Shown here: piece by piece, positions 35,005-44,252 of the stretch | How positions within the stretch are numbered: position 1 is the stretch's first letter | Layout of the letters: each line of letters opens with the position of its first letter | Assembly (NCBI RefSeq): GCF_947387555.1 | Contig: NZ_CANDNZ010000001.1 | Location: 496,001-560,000, forward strand | DNA from: Thalassomonas sp. RHCl1 | GTDB taxonomy: Bacteria; Pseudomonadota; Gammaproteobacteria; Enterobacterales; Alteromonadaceae | Direction of reading: 5' to 3' | Length of the DNA: 64,000 bases | Position numbers and translations under genes: made by a program | Notes under the pieces: generated by a model | What the model was told of the DNA's origin: nothing | The model's database searches: none | Seen by the model: the letters and a program-made list of their open reading frames with translations, nothing else

Positions 35005-35226
35005 AAAAATGTCGCCATTCTATTAGCTAAATATACAATATACATTATTCTTTATGTCGTGATTGCGTTCATACTTGGCTGCTGTTTATATACCTGTTCA
35101 GGGTTATTGCTATGCTTGCTCAGGTTTAAATGCCCGTCTGTCGCTGATATCACATTAAATAGAAGGAAGTTAACAACTAAAACTAAAACAGCTGCCGCCA
35201 AACGGCAGCAATAAAGGAAAATAACA

Positions 35227-37833
35227 ATGAAAATGAAAAGGACGGTTACCCTGATTTCGATGGCGATGCTATCGGCGAGTTATTCGGTTTCGGCAAATGC
35301 TGCACATAACGAACATGCGGCGGTTGAGGCACACATCAAAGGCGGACATTCAAGCCATATTCACCATGGGAAAATCCCCCAACATTTACTTGAGCAGGCT
35401 CCCGGAACCGGGTTGAGTGCTGAGACTAAGGTTTCAAGATCTGATTTGCGACAAAGGAAAAGGCCGGTATTGTCAAAGCAAAGCAGCATCAGCAATAAAT
35501 CACTTAACAGCGTTAGTCTGCAAGCGGATGAGCCGGCCATTGCCGCTTGTGATGTCACCGCACAAGGCTTGGCTGCGGTATCGGGTAAAGCCAGGAATGA
35601 TCTGTTAAAAAGCAGCACCGACTTTGACTGTCTGGAAGACGAGTTATGGGGCGTGCAGCAAGACGTTTTACATTCCCTGTTTAATGAAGCGGCGATGATC
35701 GAAATTGCCCGGGAAGCGCAGGCGTTGACGGCGAGCTATCAGGGAGATAACAGCAATAAAATTGCCAACTTTGTGCTTTTCCTGCGGGTCGGTACCTGGG
35801 CGCAATGGGGCAATGCCGATGTCATCGGTGAATACACCAGTGCCTTTAACAATGCCGCCTTCGGCTTTTTAGATGCTTTTGCTGCCAACAGCCATTTTTA
35901 TCAAACCAGTGAAGCCCATGGCGAGATTTTACGGGAAGTGATCACCCTGATGGGAGGCACGGACTTTAGTATCCGTTATCTGCCCCAGGCGATCAGCTGG
36001 TTAGGCCGTTACAGCAAAGACTGGGGTTATTATATGCAGGGCAGTTTCACCAGCGTGCTGACCTTGATTTATCGCGGTAATTTTGATGTCAATTTCAGGG
36101 ATGCGGTTGAAGCAGATCCTACTGTGGTTAATGAGTTGGATGATTTCCTGAAAACGCATACCGACCTTATCGGTCATGACAAGGAATACCAGTTTAATGA
36201 TGCCGCCATGGAGTTATCGCGCTTTTTAACTTATGGCGGGCAAACCTATGAGTCTGTCAAGGTATTGGTTAAGGCTTTTCTTGATAAGTACAGCGTAACC
36301 GGCACTGGTTCGGCTGCCTGGTTAAGAATGGCAAACATGGTAGATTATGCCGATGCGGATAACTGCAACTATTACGGCATTTGTAATTTTAAAGAAGATC
36401 TGATGGCTCAGGTATTACCTATTACCCATAATTGCAGCAGCAGTTTACGTGTCAGGGCGCAGGACTTGACCAATGGCCAGTTGCAGGAAATTTGTAGCGA
36501 CCTGAGTGCCCAGGAAACTTATTTCCACCAGAAGTTAAAGACCAACAATACCCCGGTACCCGATGATAACAACAGCACCTTGGAACTGGTGATTTACGAC
36601 AGCAGCAGTGACTATAAGCAGTATTCCGGTGTCTTGTTCGGCCACAGTACCGATAACGGCGGGATTTACCTGGAAGGGGATCCGTCCCAGGTCGGTAATA
36701 TTCCGCGCTTTTTTGCCTATGAAGCGGAATGGATGCTGCCGGAATTTTCCGTGTGGAACCTGACCCATGAATATGTCCATTACCTGGACGGGCGCTTTGA
36801 TCTTTACGGCGATTTCGCCACCGGCAATGCCCACGATACCGTATGGTGGTCGGAAGGTCTGGCGGAATATATTTCGAAAAAAGACCGCAATGACGATGCC
36901 GTGGCCCAGGCCCGGGATAAAACCCACAGCCTAAGCCAGCTATTGCGCACGGATTATAATGACAGCTCAAGTCAAATATATGACTGGGGTTACCTGGCGG
37001 TACGCTTTATGTTCGAGGAGAAAGCTGCGGATGTCGATACTATGCTCACTCATGTCAGAAGCGGTGACTATGCCAGCTATGATACCTGGTTAGACAATAT
37101 CAACAGCCGTTACGACAGCCAATTCTCCAGCTGGCTGGAAACGGTACAAAGCACAGACGGTGAAGAGCCTCCTACGGGAGGGGATGTGCTCAATAACGGT
37201 GACCGCCGCACCATCAGTTCAGATGGCAGTGAGCAGCCGGCGTTTAGTTTTGAGCTGGACTCTGGCGCCAGCAATGTTGAAATCAGCATCAGCGGCGGCA
37301 CCGGCGATGCGGATTTATATGTCAGACACGGTAGTGCGCCGACTCTTGACGATTATGACTATCGTCCGTGGGAAAACGGCAACAATGAAACCGTTAATAT
37401 TGCCACTCCTGCGTCCGGCCAGTGGTTTATTATGGTGAATCCGTACAACCCTTTCAGTGGTGTTGAGTTGAGTGTCAACTGGCAGCAAAGTGCCCCCGGT
37501 GTTCCGGATGCCTGTTTAAGCCAGTCGCCGGTAAGTAGCGGTGAATTGTTTGATGCCACCCCTGTGTGTCTGGAGCAGGGTACCCGGTATGTCTATTTCT
37601 GGGCCGACGGCAGTGAAAGTTCGGTGACCATCGGCTCGGCCCATGGTGCAGGCGATATCAGCCTCTATCACAGCAGCGGTAACTGGCCAAGTGAACAGGA
37701 TCACCACAATGCTTCTGCCACTGCCGGCAGCAATGAAGAGCAAATTGTTGTCAACGCTCCCGCGCGTGGCTGGCACTATATCAAGGCCACAGGGCAAGGC
37801 AGTGGTGTTAGCTTACAGCTCAGTATGAACTAG
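35227..37833 (+). CDS. M9-family microbial collagenase
   Basis: An 868-aa secreted metalloprotease. Signal peptide (cleavage about residue 25, ANA-AH), a prodomain-like region, the M9 activator domain (about 100-330), and the peptidase domain with zinc motif HEYVHYLDGRFDLYG (His514-Glu515...His518) and the downstream Glu in WWSEGLAEY (Glu543 or Glu547) as third ligand. Two C-terminal PPC-type jelly-roll domains follow (about 650-750 and 760-868; for example ISGGTGDADLYVRHGSAPTLDDYDYRPWENGNNETV). It degrades collagen or gelatin outside the cell and is a likely substrate of type II secretion (gspA and gspB are at 61-64 kb). Confidence 0.92.
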   Translation: MKMKRTVTLISMAMLSASYSVSANAAHNEHAAVEAHIKGGHSSHIHHGKIPQHLLEQAPGTGLSAETKVSRSDLRQRKRPVLSKQSSISNKSLNSVSLQADEPAIAACDVTAQGLAAVSGKARNDLLKSSTDFDCLEDELWGVQQDVLHSLFNEAAMIEIAREAQALTASYQGDNSNKIANFVLFLRVGTWAQWGNADVIGEYTSAFNNAAFGFLDAFAANSHFYQTSEAHGEILREVITLMGGTDFSIRYLPQAISWLGRYSKDWGYYMQGSFTSVLTLIYRGNFDVNFRDAVEADPTVVNELDDFLKTHTDLIGHDKEYQFNDAAMELSRFLTYGGQTYESVKVLVKAFLDKYSVTGTGSAAWLRMANMVDYADADNCNYYGICNFKEDLMAQVLPITHNCSSSLRVRAQDLTNGQLQEICSDLSAQETYFHQKLKTNNTPVPDDNNSTLELVIYDSSSDYKQYSGVLFGHSTDNGGIYLEGDPSQVGNIPRFFAYEAEWMLPEFSVWNLTHEYVHYLDGRFDLYGDFATGNAHDTVWWSEGLAEYISKKDRNDDAVAQARDKTHSLSQLLRTDYNDSSSQIYDWGYLAVRFMFEEKAADVDTMLTHVRSGDYASYDTWLDNINSRYDSQFSSWLETVQSTDGEEPPTGGDVLNNGDRRTISSDGSEQPAFSFELDSGASNVEISISGGTGDADLYVRHGSAPTLDDYDYRPWENGNNETVNIATPASGQWFIMVNPYNPFSGVELSVNWQQSAPGVPDACLSQSPVSSGELFDATPVCLEQGTRYVYFWADGSESSVTIGSAHGAGDISLYHSSGNWPSEQDHHNASATAGSNEEQIVVNAPARGWHYIKATGQGSGVSLQLSMN

Positions 37834-37861
37834 TTATCTTAAGTGTTAACTTGTGCTAATC

Positions 37862-37902
37862 AACTCAGCCTGCCGCCGTTATGGGGCAGGCTGAGTTTTA
37901 TT
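37862..37902. terminator. strong bidirectional terminator
   Basis: AACTCAGCCTGCC (37862-37874) pairs perfectly with GGCAGGCTGAGTT (37885-37897), followed by TTATTTT. It serves the collagenase and the convergent gene ending at 37934. Confidence 0.85.
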
Positions 37903-37933
37903 TTATTGCTTGTTGTTAATTGTGCTAAGCAGA

Positions 37934-39016
37934 TCAGGCCGCCGTCAGGGTAAATTCTCCCGCGGCTAATTCCTGGCCGTTGATAATGACCGCCATACCA
38001 TGTACCCCGGGGTAATGTTTCCTGGTGGATATCGCTTTAAAGGACTGCTCCCGGGTGATGTCTTTTTGCCGGGCATTGTAATCGGCTTCGGCAATTTTAA
38101 AGATCTTTCTCGCCTGTTTGCCGTTGCTTTTCATATAATCTATCGCATATTCGATGCGTAACTTGCCCAGGGCCTGCGCCTTTGTCGCCAGGGTAAAGGA
38201 AAAGCTTAGCCGCTCTCCCATGGCCACCTGCTTTTGTACCTTAAGGGAGGTGACTTGTATTGCTTTGGGTGGTGCAAAACCAAACAAGGTTAAAATCTCC
38301 GGCTCGGCCTTTTTCAGCAGGGTGCGGCAGGCATGTTTGACTAAGCGGTCGGTATTTTCCGTTTGCCCGAACCAGTTTTTGGCTATTCCGGTTACCAGCT
38401 TTGGGTGATCTTTGGCAACATCATTGAGGTTATTGGCAACACTGCGCCTGACATATTCACTGGGATCGTCTTTCAGCACTTCCAGTATCGGCAACAGCGG
38501 CGAGGGATCTTGTTTAAAGTCCGGCAAGGCCATGGCCCAGGGCAGGCGCGGGCGACAGCCTTCGCTGGCCAGGCGCCTGAGGTGTTCATTGTCCATTCTC
38601 GCCCACAGCGCCATTTGCGCCATCATCTGGCGCGGATATTTGATGATAAAAGGTCGCACCGCAAACTCGCTGCTGGCAAATTCGGTAAAATGCGCCAGTG
38701 CCGGAATCGAAGCGACATAATCTTCCTGGCCGTACAGCTCAACATAAGCCGGTAAAAACATATACTCAAAGCCGCTGCGCTCGACCTTGATTTGCTTGAG
38801 CAATACCAGGTTATGATGATAAGGCCCGGGCAACAGCTGATGCAGGCTGTGGGCAATATGGTTCATGCGCGCTTTTAATTCTTTTTGCTGCCAGGCGGCA
38901 TCAAAAATCAGCTGCTGGAATTTTTCGCTATCAAAGTCCGGGTAGATTGCCGTCAGTTGCTGTGTTAAAGCAGCGATAAATTCCTGTGTATATACGTTTT
39001 TCAGTAGTTCGGCCAT
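37934..39016 (-). CDS. DNA alkylation repair (AlkD-like HEAT) protein
   Basis: A 360-aa all-helical protein of HEAT-like repeats, as in AlkC/AlkD DNA glycosylases: LALWARMDNEHLRRLASEGCRPRLPWAMALPDFKQDPSPLLPILEVLKDDPSEYVRRSVANNLNDVAKDHPKLV is the conserved core. The Trp and Arg-rich stretch recognises alkylated bases. The family excises bulky or methylated purines from DNA. Its start is at 39016 and it is monocistronic. Confidence 0.85.
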   Translation of the reverse strand: MAELLKNVYTQEFIAALTQQLTAIYPDFDSEKFQQLIFDAAWQQKELKARMNHIAHSLHQLLPGPYHHNLVLLKQIKVERSGFEYMFLPAYVELYGQEDYVASIPALAHFTEFASSEFAVRPFIIKYPRQMMAQMALWARMDNEHLRRLASEGCRPRLPWAMALPDFKQDPSPLLPILEVLKDDPSEYVRRSVANNLNDVAKDHPKLVTGIAKNWFGQTENTDRLVKHACRTLLKKAEPEILTLFGFAPPKAIQVTSLKVQKQVAMGERLSFSFTLATKAQALGKLRIEYAIDYMKSNGKQARKIFKIAEADYNARQKDITREQSFKAISTRKHYPGVHGMAVIINGQELAAGEFTLTAA

Positions 39017-39052
39017 AGTGATGATAAGTTTGCTGCAAAGAGAAGGGGCATG

Positions 39053-39095
39053 TTAGCAAAGGCTACTGACAGCATGTGTCAGTAGCCTTTGCTAA
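39053..39095. terminator. 19-bp perfect hairpin after the lipase operon
   Basis: TTAGCAAAGGCTACTGACA (39053-39071) and its exact complement (39077-39095) with loop GCATG lie between the foldase stop (39135) and the start of the upstream neighbour (39016). A weak A/T tract follows on the plus strand. It ends the lipase-foldase transcript and may also shield it. Confidence 0.7.
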
Positions 39096-39134
39096 AAATG
39101 CTTTTTGTTTTCGCTTTTGTGCTTTACCCCGGAA

Positions 39135-40094
39135 TCAGGGCGTTGTTAACAACTCAGGATGTTTTAAAAATACCTTAAGCCGTTTCAACTCGTTGTCGCT
39201 AAAATGCTGCAAGCGGTAGCTTTCAAGCTCTAGGTTATAGCTTTCCTTATCGAGATGGCCGATGGCGGCGATTTTTTGCTGGTAGCTCCTGACTTTTTGC
39301 TGCCATAAGCGGTTTTTTTCCCGGGCCACGCGGATCTTTGCTGAGACTTCGGGAGCTAAGGTTAGATTCTGCTCTTTTTCCCCGGTTAACAGCCGGGTAA
39401 TTTTTCTGGCCGTCAGGGTTGGCTGCAGTGGCGCCAGCTCTTCGGGGTCAAGCTGGCTGAGTTGGTGCTCAATCAGCATTTGCCGCTGCTCTTTATCCAA
39501 ACTGGTATCCTGGCGGATAGCAACACGCTCCAGGGTTTGCCGGTTATAGTTTTTTTCATGGGCGAAAAATGCCCTGATCTCCGGTTCAGAAAAATACTGG
39601 CTTTGCAGATCGTAGACTTGCTGTAAAAACATCCTGCTTTCAATGAGATCTATTTCCCTGTCCACCGCAGGTACATTTTCTTTTAGGGCAAACATGGCGC
39701 TAAGGTATTGGCGGTAGCGGTGAAACAGGGCCTGCAGGTTTTCACCGGCATCCGGGGTTAAGTTAAGCCTGTTGGTTAATGCTTGTAGCAAGCTCTCCAG
39801 GTTTTTTCCCGACATCTGATGCTGGTGGATAATATCGTCAAATTGGTAACGTAAGGCTAAGTTTAAGGTTAACTGTGCCTTGAGGAAGGTATCCGGCTCG
39901 CTGGTTTCACTTGGCAATACATTATTTTCCGGTTTATCTTTGAAGGTTTTTTCCTCCTCTGCCGGAGGCAAAAGCGTTTCTGCGTCCTGCTCTGATGTTA
40001 AAGCAGGGAAGTTGCTTACCTGCTGCAGCTTGAGCAAGCTCAGGCCAAACAGCAGCAGGGAAATCGCGGCCAAAGCCGCGAGTATTTTTTTCAT
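39135..40094 (-). CDS. lipase-specific foldase (Lif)
   Basis: A 319-aa protein with an N-terminal membrane anchor (ILAALAAISLLLFGLSLLKL, residues 3-22), a Pro/Glu-rich linker, then the helical foldase domain with the lipase-chaperone signature FLKAQLTLNLALRYQFDDIIHQHQM and RMFLQQVYDLQSQYFSEPEIRAFF. The family wraps the lipase with two mini-domains and folds it in the periplasm. It starts 3 bp after the lipase stop, in one operon, and this proximity confirms the pair. Confidence 0.88.
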   Translation of the reverse strand: MKKILAALAAISLLLFGLSLLKLQQVSNFPALTSEQDAETLLPPAEEEKTFKDKPENNVLPSETSEPDTFLKAQLTLNLALRYQFDDIIHQHQMSGKNLESLLQALTNRLNLTPDAGENLQALFHRYRQYLSAMFALKENVPAVDREIDLIESRMFLQQVYDLQSQYFSEPEIRAFFAHEKNYNRQTLERVAIRQDTSLDKEQRQMLIEHQLSQLDPEELAPLQPTLTARKITRLLTGEKEQNLTLAPEVSAKIRVAREKNRLWQQKVRSYQQKIAAIGHLDKESYNLELESYRLQHFSDNELKRLKVFLKHPELLTTP

Positions 40095-40096
40095 GC

Positions 40097-41017
40097 TTAT
40101 AAACCCGCTTGTTTTAAACGGTTAGCATGCTGGCGGTATAAGGTTACCGGGTCGGTTTCAAACCAGCTGGTTAAGCCAAAGGCCTGGTTCACTTCATCCA
40201 GGTGATTCATATAATAATCATCCTTGATCACTTTCCCCAGGTGAGAGCTGCATGAAGACACCAGGCCGTCATTTTTCTCATCAAAAACCAGGCTGGTAAG
40301 TTGCAGGGCGTAATCCAGCGGATCCACCAGGTGAGTGAAAGGCTGGGCGCCTGACCAGGAATAGTAATGAACGCCGTTGCCGGCAACTTTCTCTCCGTCT
40401 CCGCAATAGCTGCTTGGCATGCCTTCGGGATACTGGCTGTTAAACGCGATTGAGCCCGGAGTGGTTAACGATTCTGTCATTGCCAGGCTGTCTTCCGGTA
40501 ATACTTCCCCTTCGCTCAGGCCGGTGATCACATGGGCGAGGGCGTTAAGTCCCTGGCGAATCAGATCTTCGGTAACAGAGTCTTCCTCAACCAGACCCCG
40601 CATGACATCGGCGAAGCGGCTGCCCCAGTTGACGCCGCCCACTGAAGTTACCGAAGCGACCAGTTCAGGGCTGACACTGGCGACATATCTTGCGGTAGGA
40701 CCGCCATGGCTATGGCCTATGATATTGACTTTTTCCGCGCCGCTGTCGAGCAATACCGCCTGGATATAAGTGCGTAATTGCTCTCCCCTGAACTCGGTAG
40801 AGTTGGCGGGGGAAACCTGCGCCAGGTAAACCCGGCCTCCTTCTTCCCTTAAGGCCTGGGGGATGCCGTAGAAATAATCTATGCCCCAGATATCATCAAA
40901 GCCAAAAATACCGTGAACAAAAACAAATGGATACTTAGTGGCAGCGCTATTGCCCGCCTGAGCGTTTCCTATAACAGACAGCAAAGACATCATAAGAATT
41001 ATTATACTTTTTTTCAT
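40097..41017 (-). CDS. family I triacylglycerol lipase
   Basis: A 306-aa secreted lipase. Signal peptide (cleavage after GNAQA), the oxyanion loop YPFVFVHGIFGFDD (29-42), the nucleophile elbow GHSHGG with Ser103, Asp250 in KNDGLV and His272 in NHLDEVN make the catalytic triad. Cys205 and Cys256 fit the conserved disulfide. It hydrolyses long-chain triglycerides outside the cell after folding by the adjacent foldase and export, probably by type II secretion. A 7-bp dyad (TCGAATT...AATTCGA, 41053-41072) lies 36 bp upstream of the start. Confidence 0.92.
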   Translation of the reverse strand: MKKSIIILMMSLLSVIGNAQAGNSAATKYPFVFVHGIFGFDDIWGIDYFYGIPQALREEGGRVYLAQVSPANSTEFRGEQLRTYIQAVLLDSGAEKVNIIGHSHGGPTARYVASVSPELVASVTSVGGVNWGSRFADVMRGLVEEDSVTEDLIRQGLNALAHVITGLSEGEVLPEDSLAMTESLTTPGSIAFNSQYPEGMPSSYCGDGEKVAGNGVHYYSWSGAQPFTHLVDPLDYALQLTSLVFDEKNDGLVSSCSSHLGKVIKDDYYMNHLDEVNQAFGLTSWFETDPVTLYRQHANRLKQAGL

Positions 41018-41052
41018 ATCTTCTCCCTGGATACCGGTTGATTGTTTTATGG

Positions 41053-41072
41053 TCGAATTGTTTAAAATTCGA
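41053..41072 (-). promoter_or_regulatory. dyad in the lipase promoter
   Basis: TCGAATT-GTTTAA-AATTCGA is a perfect 7-bp inverted repeat, 36 bp upstream of the lipase start codon. Regulator unknown. Confidence 0.35.
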
Positions 41073-41192
41073 TCTATTAGTAATCTGGTCTAACCATTTA
41101 GGCAAGAAGTTTTTGCTTTTTTGTCTTGTATTTAGCTTTTTTCGTGAATTTTAACGACAGATGTGACCAGCTGTCATCAAAGGAGAGTTGTA

Positions 41193-41399
41193 TTATTTTG
41201 TGTCTTTGGGGGCGCCGATAAGGCACTTTTTACAGTGCAAAGCGTAACCTAACATTTTTTTCCGTCCCTGTTCGGTGGTGACCCAAGGACGGCTCTGCCA
41301 GGGGGGCTGGTGGCGCACATGCTGGAAGTGGCCGCAGCTTAACTGCGCCACCCAGTGCTGTTCGTTATCGAGATGGTAACCGGTAATTTCCTGTTCCAT
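41193..41399 (-). CDS. DUF3565 protein
   Basis: A 68-aa protein with the DUF3565 pattern ITGYHLDNEQHWVAQLSCGHFQHVRHQPPWQSRPWV...GRKKMLGYALHCKKCL. His/Cys pairs (SCGHFQH, CKKC) suggest zinc binding. Function unknown. It is 26 bp upstream of the response regulator stop on the same strand. Confidence 0.85.
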   Translation of the reverse strand: MEQEITGYHLDNEQHWVAQLSCGHFQHVRHQPPWQSRPWVTTEQGRKKMLGYALHCKKCLIGAPKDTK

Positions 41400-41425
41400 A
41401 AATTACCGCTTGTAAGGTTTTATGA

Positions 41426-42124
41426 TCACAGCGCCAATAAATAACCGACATTGCGCACGGTTTTGATAATTTTCGGCTCTTTGGGGTCGTCGTTGAGTTT
41501 TTTACGGATACGGGAAATACGCAAATCTATCGATCTGTCTATGCCGTCATAGGGCAAGCGGAAGATTTGCTGGTGTAATTCTTCCCGTTTGATGATAGTG
41601 CCGACGTTTTTTGCCAGCAGCCACAACAGATCGAATTCGGCGCTGGATAACAGTACCTGTTCGTTATTGTTGGTTACCGTGCGTTTGGTGGCGTCAAGTT
41701 TGATTTGCTGGCCATAGCAAAAGATGCCGTTTTCCTGGGATGTTTGCTGGATCGTACTCTGGCGGCGTAATTGCGAGCGGATATGGGCAAGCAATACCCT
41801 GGGTTTTACCGGCTTGGCCAGGTAATCATCGGCGCCGACTTCAAGTCCGGTGACTTCATCGATATCATCCCCCAGGGCGGTCAACATAATGATGGCGCCG
41901 TTAAAATCAGGACGGATATTTTTGCATATGGTCAGGCCGTCTATGCCCGGCAGCATCAGATCCAGGATAATGACATCGGGACGAAATTCTTCAATGGCTT
42001 CAAGGACATTTTCGCCATGATGTAAACATTTGACGGTAAAACCATTGGAGCTGAGGTAGGCGCTGATCAGCTCGGTTAATTCAATATCGTCGTCGATTAA
42101 AAGTACGTTGTAATTGCCTGCCAT
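41426..42124 (-). CDS. OmpR/RstA-type response regulator
   Basis: A 232-aa protein: a receiver (VLLIDDDIELTELISAYL..., phosphoacceptor Asp in VIILDLMLPGIDG, conserved Lys in LAKPVKP) and a C-terminal winged helix with the RstA-like wing DGIDRSIDLRISRIRKKLNDDPKEPKIIKTVRNVGYLLAL. I start at the ATG at 42124; an upstream ATG (42175) would add 17 residues of poor fit. A histidine kinase of matching class is encoded at the far end of the same run (44785-46377), so this is probably its partner though three genes lie between. Confidence 0.85.
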   Translation of the reverse strand: MAGNYNVLLIDDDIELTELISAYLSSNGFTVKCLHHGENVLEAIEEFRPDVIILDLMLPGIDGLTICKNIRPDFNGAIIMLTALGDDIDEVTGLEVGADDYLAKPVKPRVLLAHIRSQLRRQSTIQQTSQENGIFCYGQQIKLDATKRTVTNNNEQVLLSSAEFDLLWLLAKNVGTIIKREELHQQIFRLPYDGIDRSIDLRISRIRKKLNDDPKEPKIIKTVRNVGYLLAL

Positions 42125-42204
42125 GGTAAAGCTTATATTCCTTAAAAATTGCAAAGGTGGAGTAAAAGGGGGCATTTAAGTGGCAATATTAGCAAATAAT
42201 GCCC

Positions 42205-42594
42205 CTAAGATGCGAGTTTATTAATTACGGTAACGGAGGAAAATGCCTGTGGCAGATCAAAATCCAGCCATTTTTTATGGGGGCGGCGTCGGCAGAAATC
42301 TTCTTTGATGCGCTCCAGTTTCAGTTGGTTGTTGTACCAAACCTGTTTGAAATATTTTTCTGTGGTGCAGCCATTGGACATCAGCTGGATACTCAGGGTA
42401 TTTCCCTGGTAATTAATGCCGTAAATAGTTTCTTGTTTTGTCAGCGCTTTTTTCTGTGGTTCGTTGTCAGTATTTTGGTCCTGAATAACCGCTTGCTGCT
42501 CGTTAGCACTGTTTTTAGTGCCGGCGTTGCCGGTTAGGCTACAGCTCAGCAGGGCTGTGGAAAGAAAAAACAGGGCAAAGATATTTTTTTTCAT
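42205..42594 (-). CDS. small lipoprotein between kinase and regulator
   Basis: A 129-aa protein with a lipoprotein-type signal (MKKNIFALFFLSTALLSC; Cys17 follows an LLS lipobox) and a charged mature region with Gln/Asn-rich start and Cys59 and Cys83 (NGCTTEK, EDFCRRRPH). No known domain. It ends 30 bp before the upstream ATG of the response regulator frame (81 bp before the start used here). AGGTGA precedes its ATG. Confidence 0.65.
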   Translation of the reverse strand: MKKNIFALFFLSTALLSCSLTGNAGTKNSANEQQAVIQDQNTDNEPQKKALTKQETIYGINYQGNTLSIQLMSNGCTTEKYFKQVWYNNQLKLERIKEDFCRRRPHKKWLDFDLPQAFSSVTVINKLAS

Positions 42595-42752
42595 GATGAT
42601 TTCACCTGATAACTATATATTCATATTTAACTGCGATAACGGCATTTTTGCCAGCGATGCTTTGTGTGAATTATGTAGCGCTATGTATCGGCTTGTAGCC
42701 TGTTGTCCCCGGCCGTTTTTACGCTTTGTTTCAGTTTCTGCTCCGGGTTTGC

Positions 42753-44252
42753 TTAAAACTGGTAGCTGAGAAACGCTTCTATCCGCTGCCAGTCATCCTT
42801 GCCTGACTGCCGGTTTTTATTGTTGCGGCTTATATGGCCGTTAATACCCAGGGCCAGGTTTTCTGTTAACGGGTATTGCAGGGTAGCGGCAATAGATTGT
42901 TTATATTCACGGCCCCAGTTAACCAGGGAAGGATCGTCGATCTCGTACATTAATCTATGGTAATTCACCGTGATAAAGCCGGTTAAGCCAAAAAGTGGTC
43001 CCGGGGGCAAGGCATAATTTAAACGGGCGTAAAAAGTTTGTTCATCATAGTTGTTATAAACATCCCGGGCATTATTTTGCAGATAGCGGCTGCCAAGATG
43101 AAGTTTCAGCATAGGGTTGAAGTTCAGAGAATATTCCAGGGCGACACTTGCCAGTTGGCTATCGTGAAAATCATATAAACCTTGGTAGCTTTTTTTCCCT
43201 TTTGTTACCGCCAGGGTCAGGCGGTTTTTATTTATCGGCATAGAGGCGGATAACATCAGCTTATCTTCATCAAGCAGCTGTTTGTTATCATAATAATGGC
43301 CGCGATGGCTGAAGTTGAAGTTAAATAACCATAAGCTGTCACTGAGCAAATTGAAGCCGGTATCGAGCTTTAGCTGGCGGTAACTAAGCTTTTTGTTTTG
43401 ATCTATCACTTGATTATCCAGGCCTTTTTTTTGCCCTTGTTTTTGGTAATAAGAAAACTGATTACGCCAGCTAAATAATAATGGCGTGGCAAACAGCCGT
43501 AGCTTTTTGTCATGGCGGTAATAGTGTTTAAATTTTACTTTTTGGGCGTGATATCTGCTTTGCTTTTTCTCCCGGGCGGTGCTCGTTTCGATAATGTAAT
43601 TGCTGTCTTCTACCGGGAAGGATTTTTCAGGGTAAACAGCATCATAATAGCTGCTGCTGTCGTAAGCTGTGTTTAGTTCGGGTTGATTACCCGGACTAAA
43701 CCCTGAAGGGTCAACAACCTCTATGTAATAATCTACCGGGAAACGGGAGCTAAAGGCTTCAATACCGGCATAAGTGCTGAGCTGGGTAGTAAAAAGATGT
43801 GAAGCCCTTTGTTTTTTCTCTTTTTTCTTAATAAGTTGTTTTAACGCTGCTAATGTTTTTCTCTCGTTTGTGCTTAAATTCAGTGTTGCTATATGGGCGG
43901 CGATATCGCTTGCCAGGTGAAAGTCATTTAAGTTTATGTAATTAAAGGCTAATTCTATATTGATGCGCTTATGGTTTCCGTGCTGTTTTTTAAGCGGGGT
44001 CAGCAGCTCAAGCGCCTGGTGATATTGATTGTTTTTCCGCAAAGAAATTGCCTGTTTAAGTAACTCTGCGCTGGAGTTTTCCTTTGCCAGAAGCTGGGGA
44101 GGTGTCAGTAAAAACACGGTTAAAGGCAATAGTAATGCCGGGGTTTGCTTTTTCGGCTGGCAAAAGACCGGAAATATATCAGTAATAGTTGTCAGTATCG
44201 CTTGCTTGATCTTCAACAAGGTCGTCACTCCACACATCAAGGTTATCTTCAA
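42753..44252 (-). CDS. TPR-plus-beta-barrel outer-membrane protein, Slam/DUF560-like
   Basis: Up to 499 aa. After a signal peptide-like segment (about residues 37-56, QTPALLLPLTVFLLTPPQLLAKE) come two TPR-like helices (SAELLKQAISLRKNNQYHQALELLTPL, KRINIELAFNYINLNDFHLASDIAAHI) and a C-terminal barrel of about 300 aa ending QRIEAFLSYQF. That architecture is typical of Slam (surface lipoprotein assembly modifier) proteins, which export lipoproteins or hemophores to the surface. A more likely start than the ATG at 44252 is a TTG at 44219, which has GGAG 8 nt upstream. It overlaps the stop of the acidic gene, so they are coupled. Confidence 0.55.
   Translation of the reverse strand: MKITLMCGVTTLLKIKQAILTTITDIFPVFCQPKKQTPALLLPLTVFLLTPPQLLAKENSSAELLKQAISLRKNNQYHQALELLTPLKKQHGNHKRINIELAFNYINLNDFHLASDIAAHIATLNLSTNERKTLAALKQLIKKKEKKQRASHLFTTQLSTYAGIEAFSSRFPVDYYIEVVDPSGFSPGNQPELNTAYDSSSYYDAVYPEKSFPVEDSNYIIETSTAREKKQSRYHAQKVKFKHYYRHDKKLRLFATPLLFSWRNQFSYYQKQGQKKGLDNQVIDQNKKLSYRQLKLDTGFNLLSDSLWLFNFNFSHRGHYYDNKQLLDEDKLMLSASMPINKNRLTLAVTKGKKSYQGLYDFHDSQLASVALEYSLNFNPMLKLHLGSRYLQNNARDVYNNYDEQTFYARLNYALPPGPLFGLTGFITVNYHRLMYEIDDPSLVNWGREYKQSIAATLQYPLTENLALGINGHISRNNKNRQSGKDDWQRIEAFLSYQF

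Larger units (their letters stand above)
34835..35226. other. leader region of the collagenase gene
   Basis: 392 bp with no gene. It holds the terminator of the previous gene, a 14-bp palindrome at 34991-35004 and a GCTGCCG-CCAAA-CGGCAGC hairpin at 35191-35209, which ends 17 nt before the ATG and 4 nt before the AAAGGA ribosome site. Confidence 0.5.
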
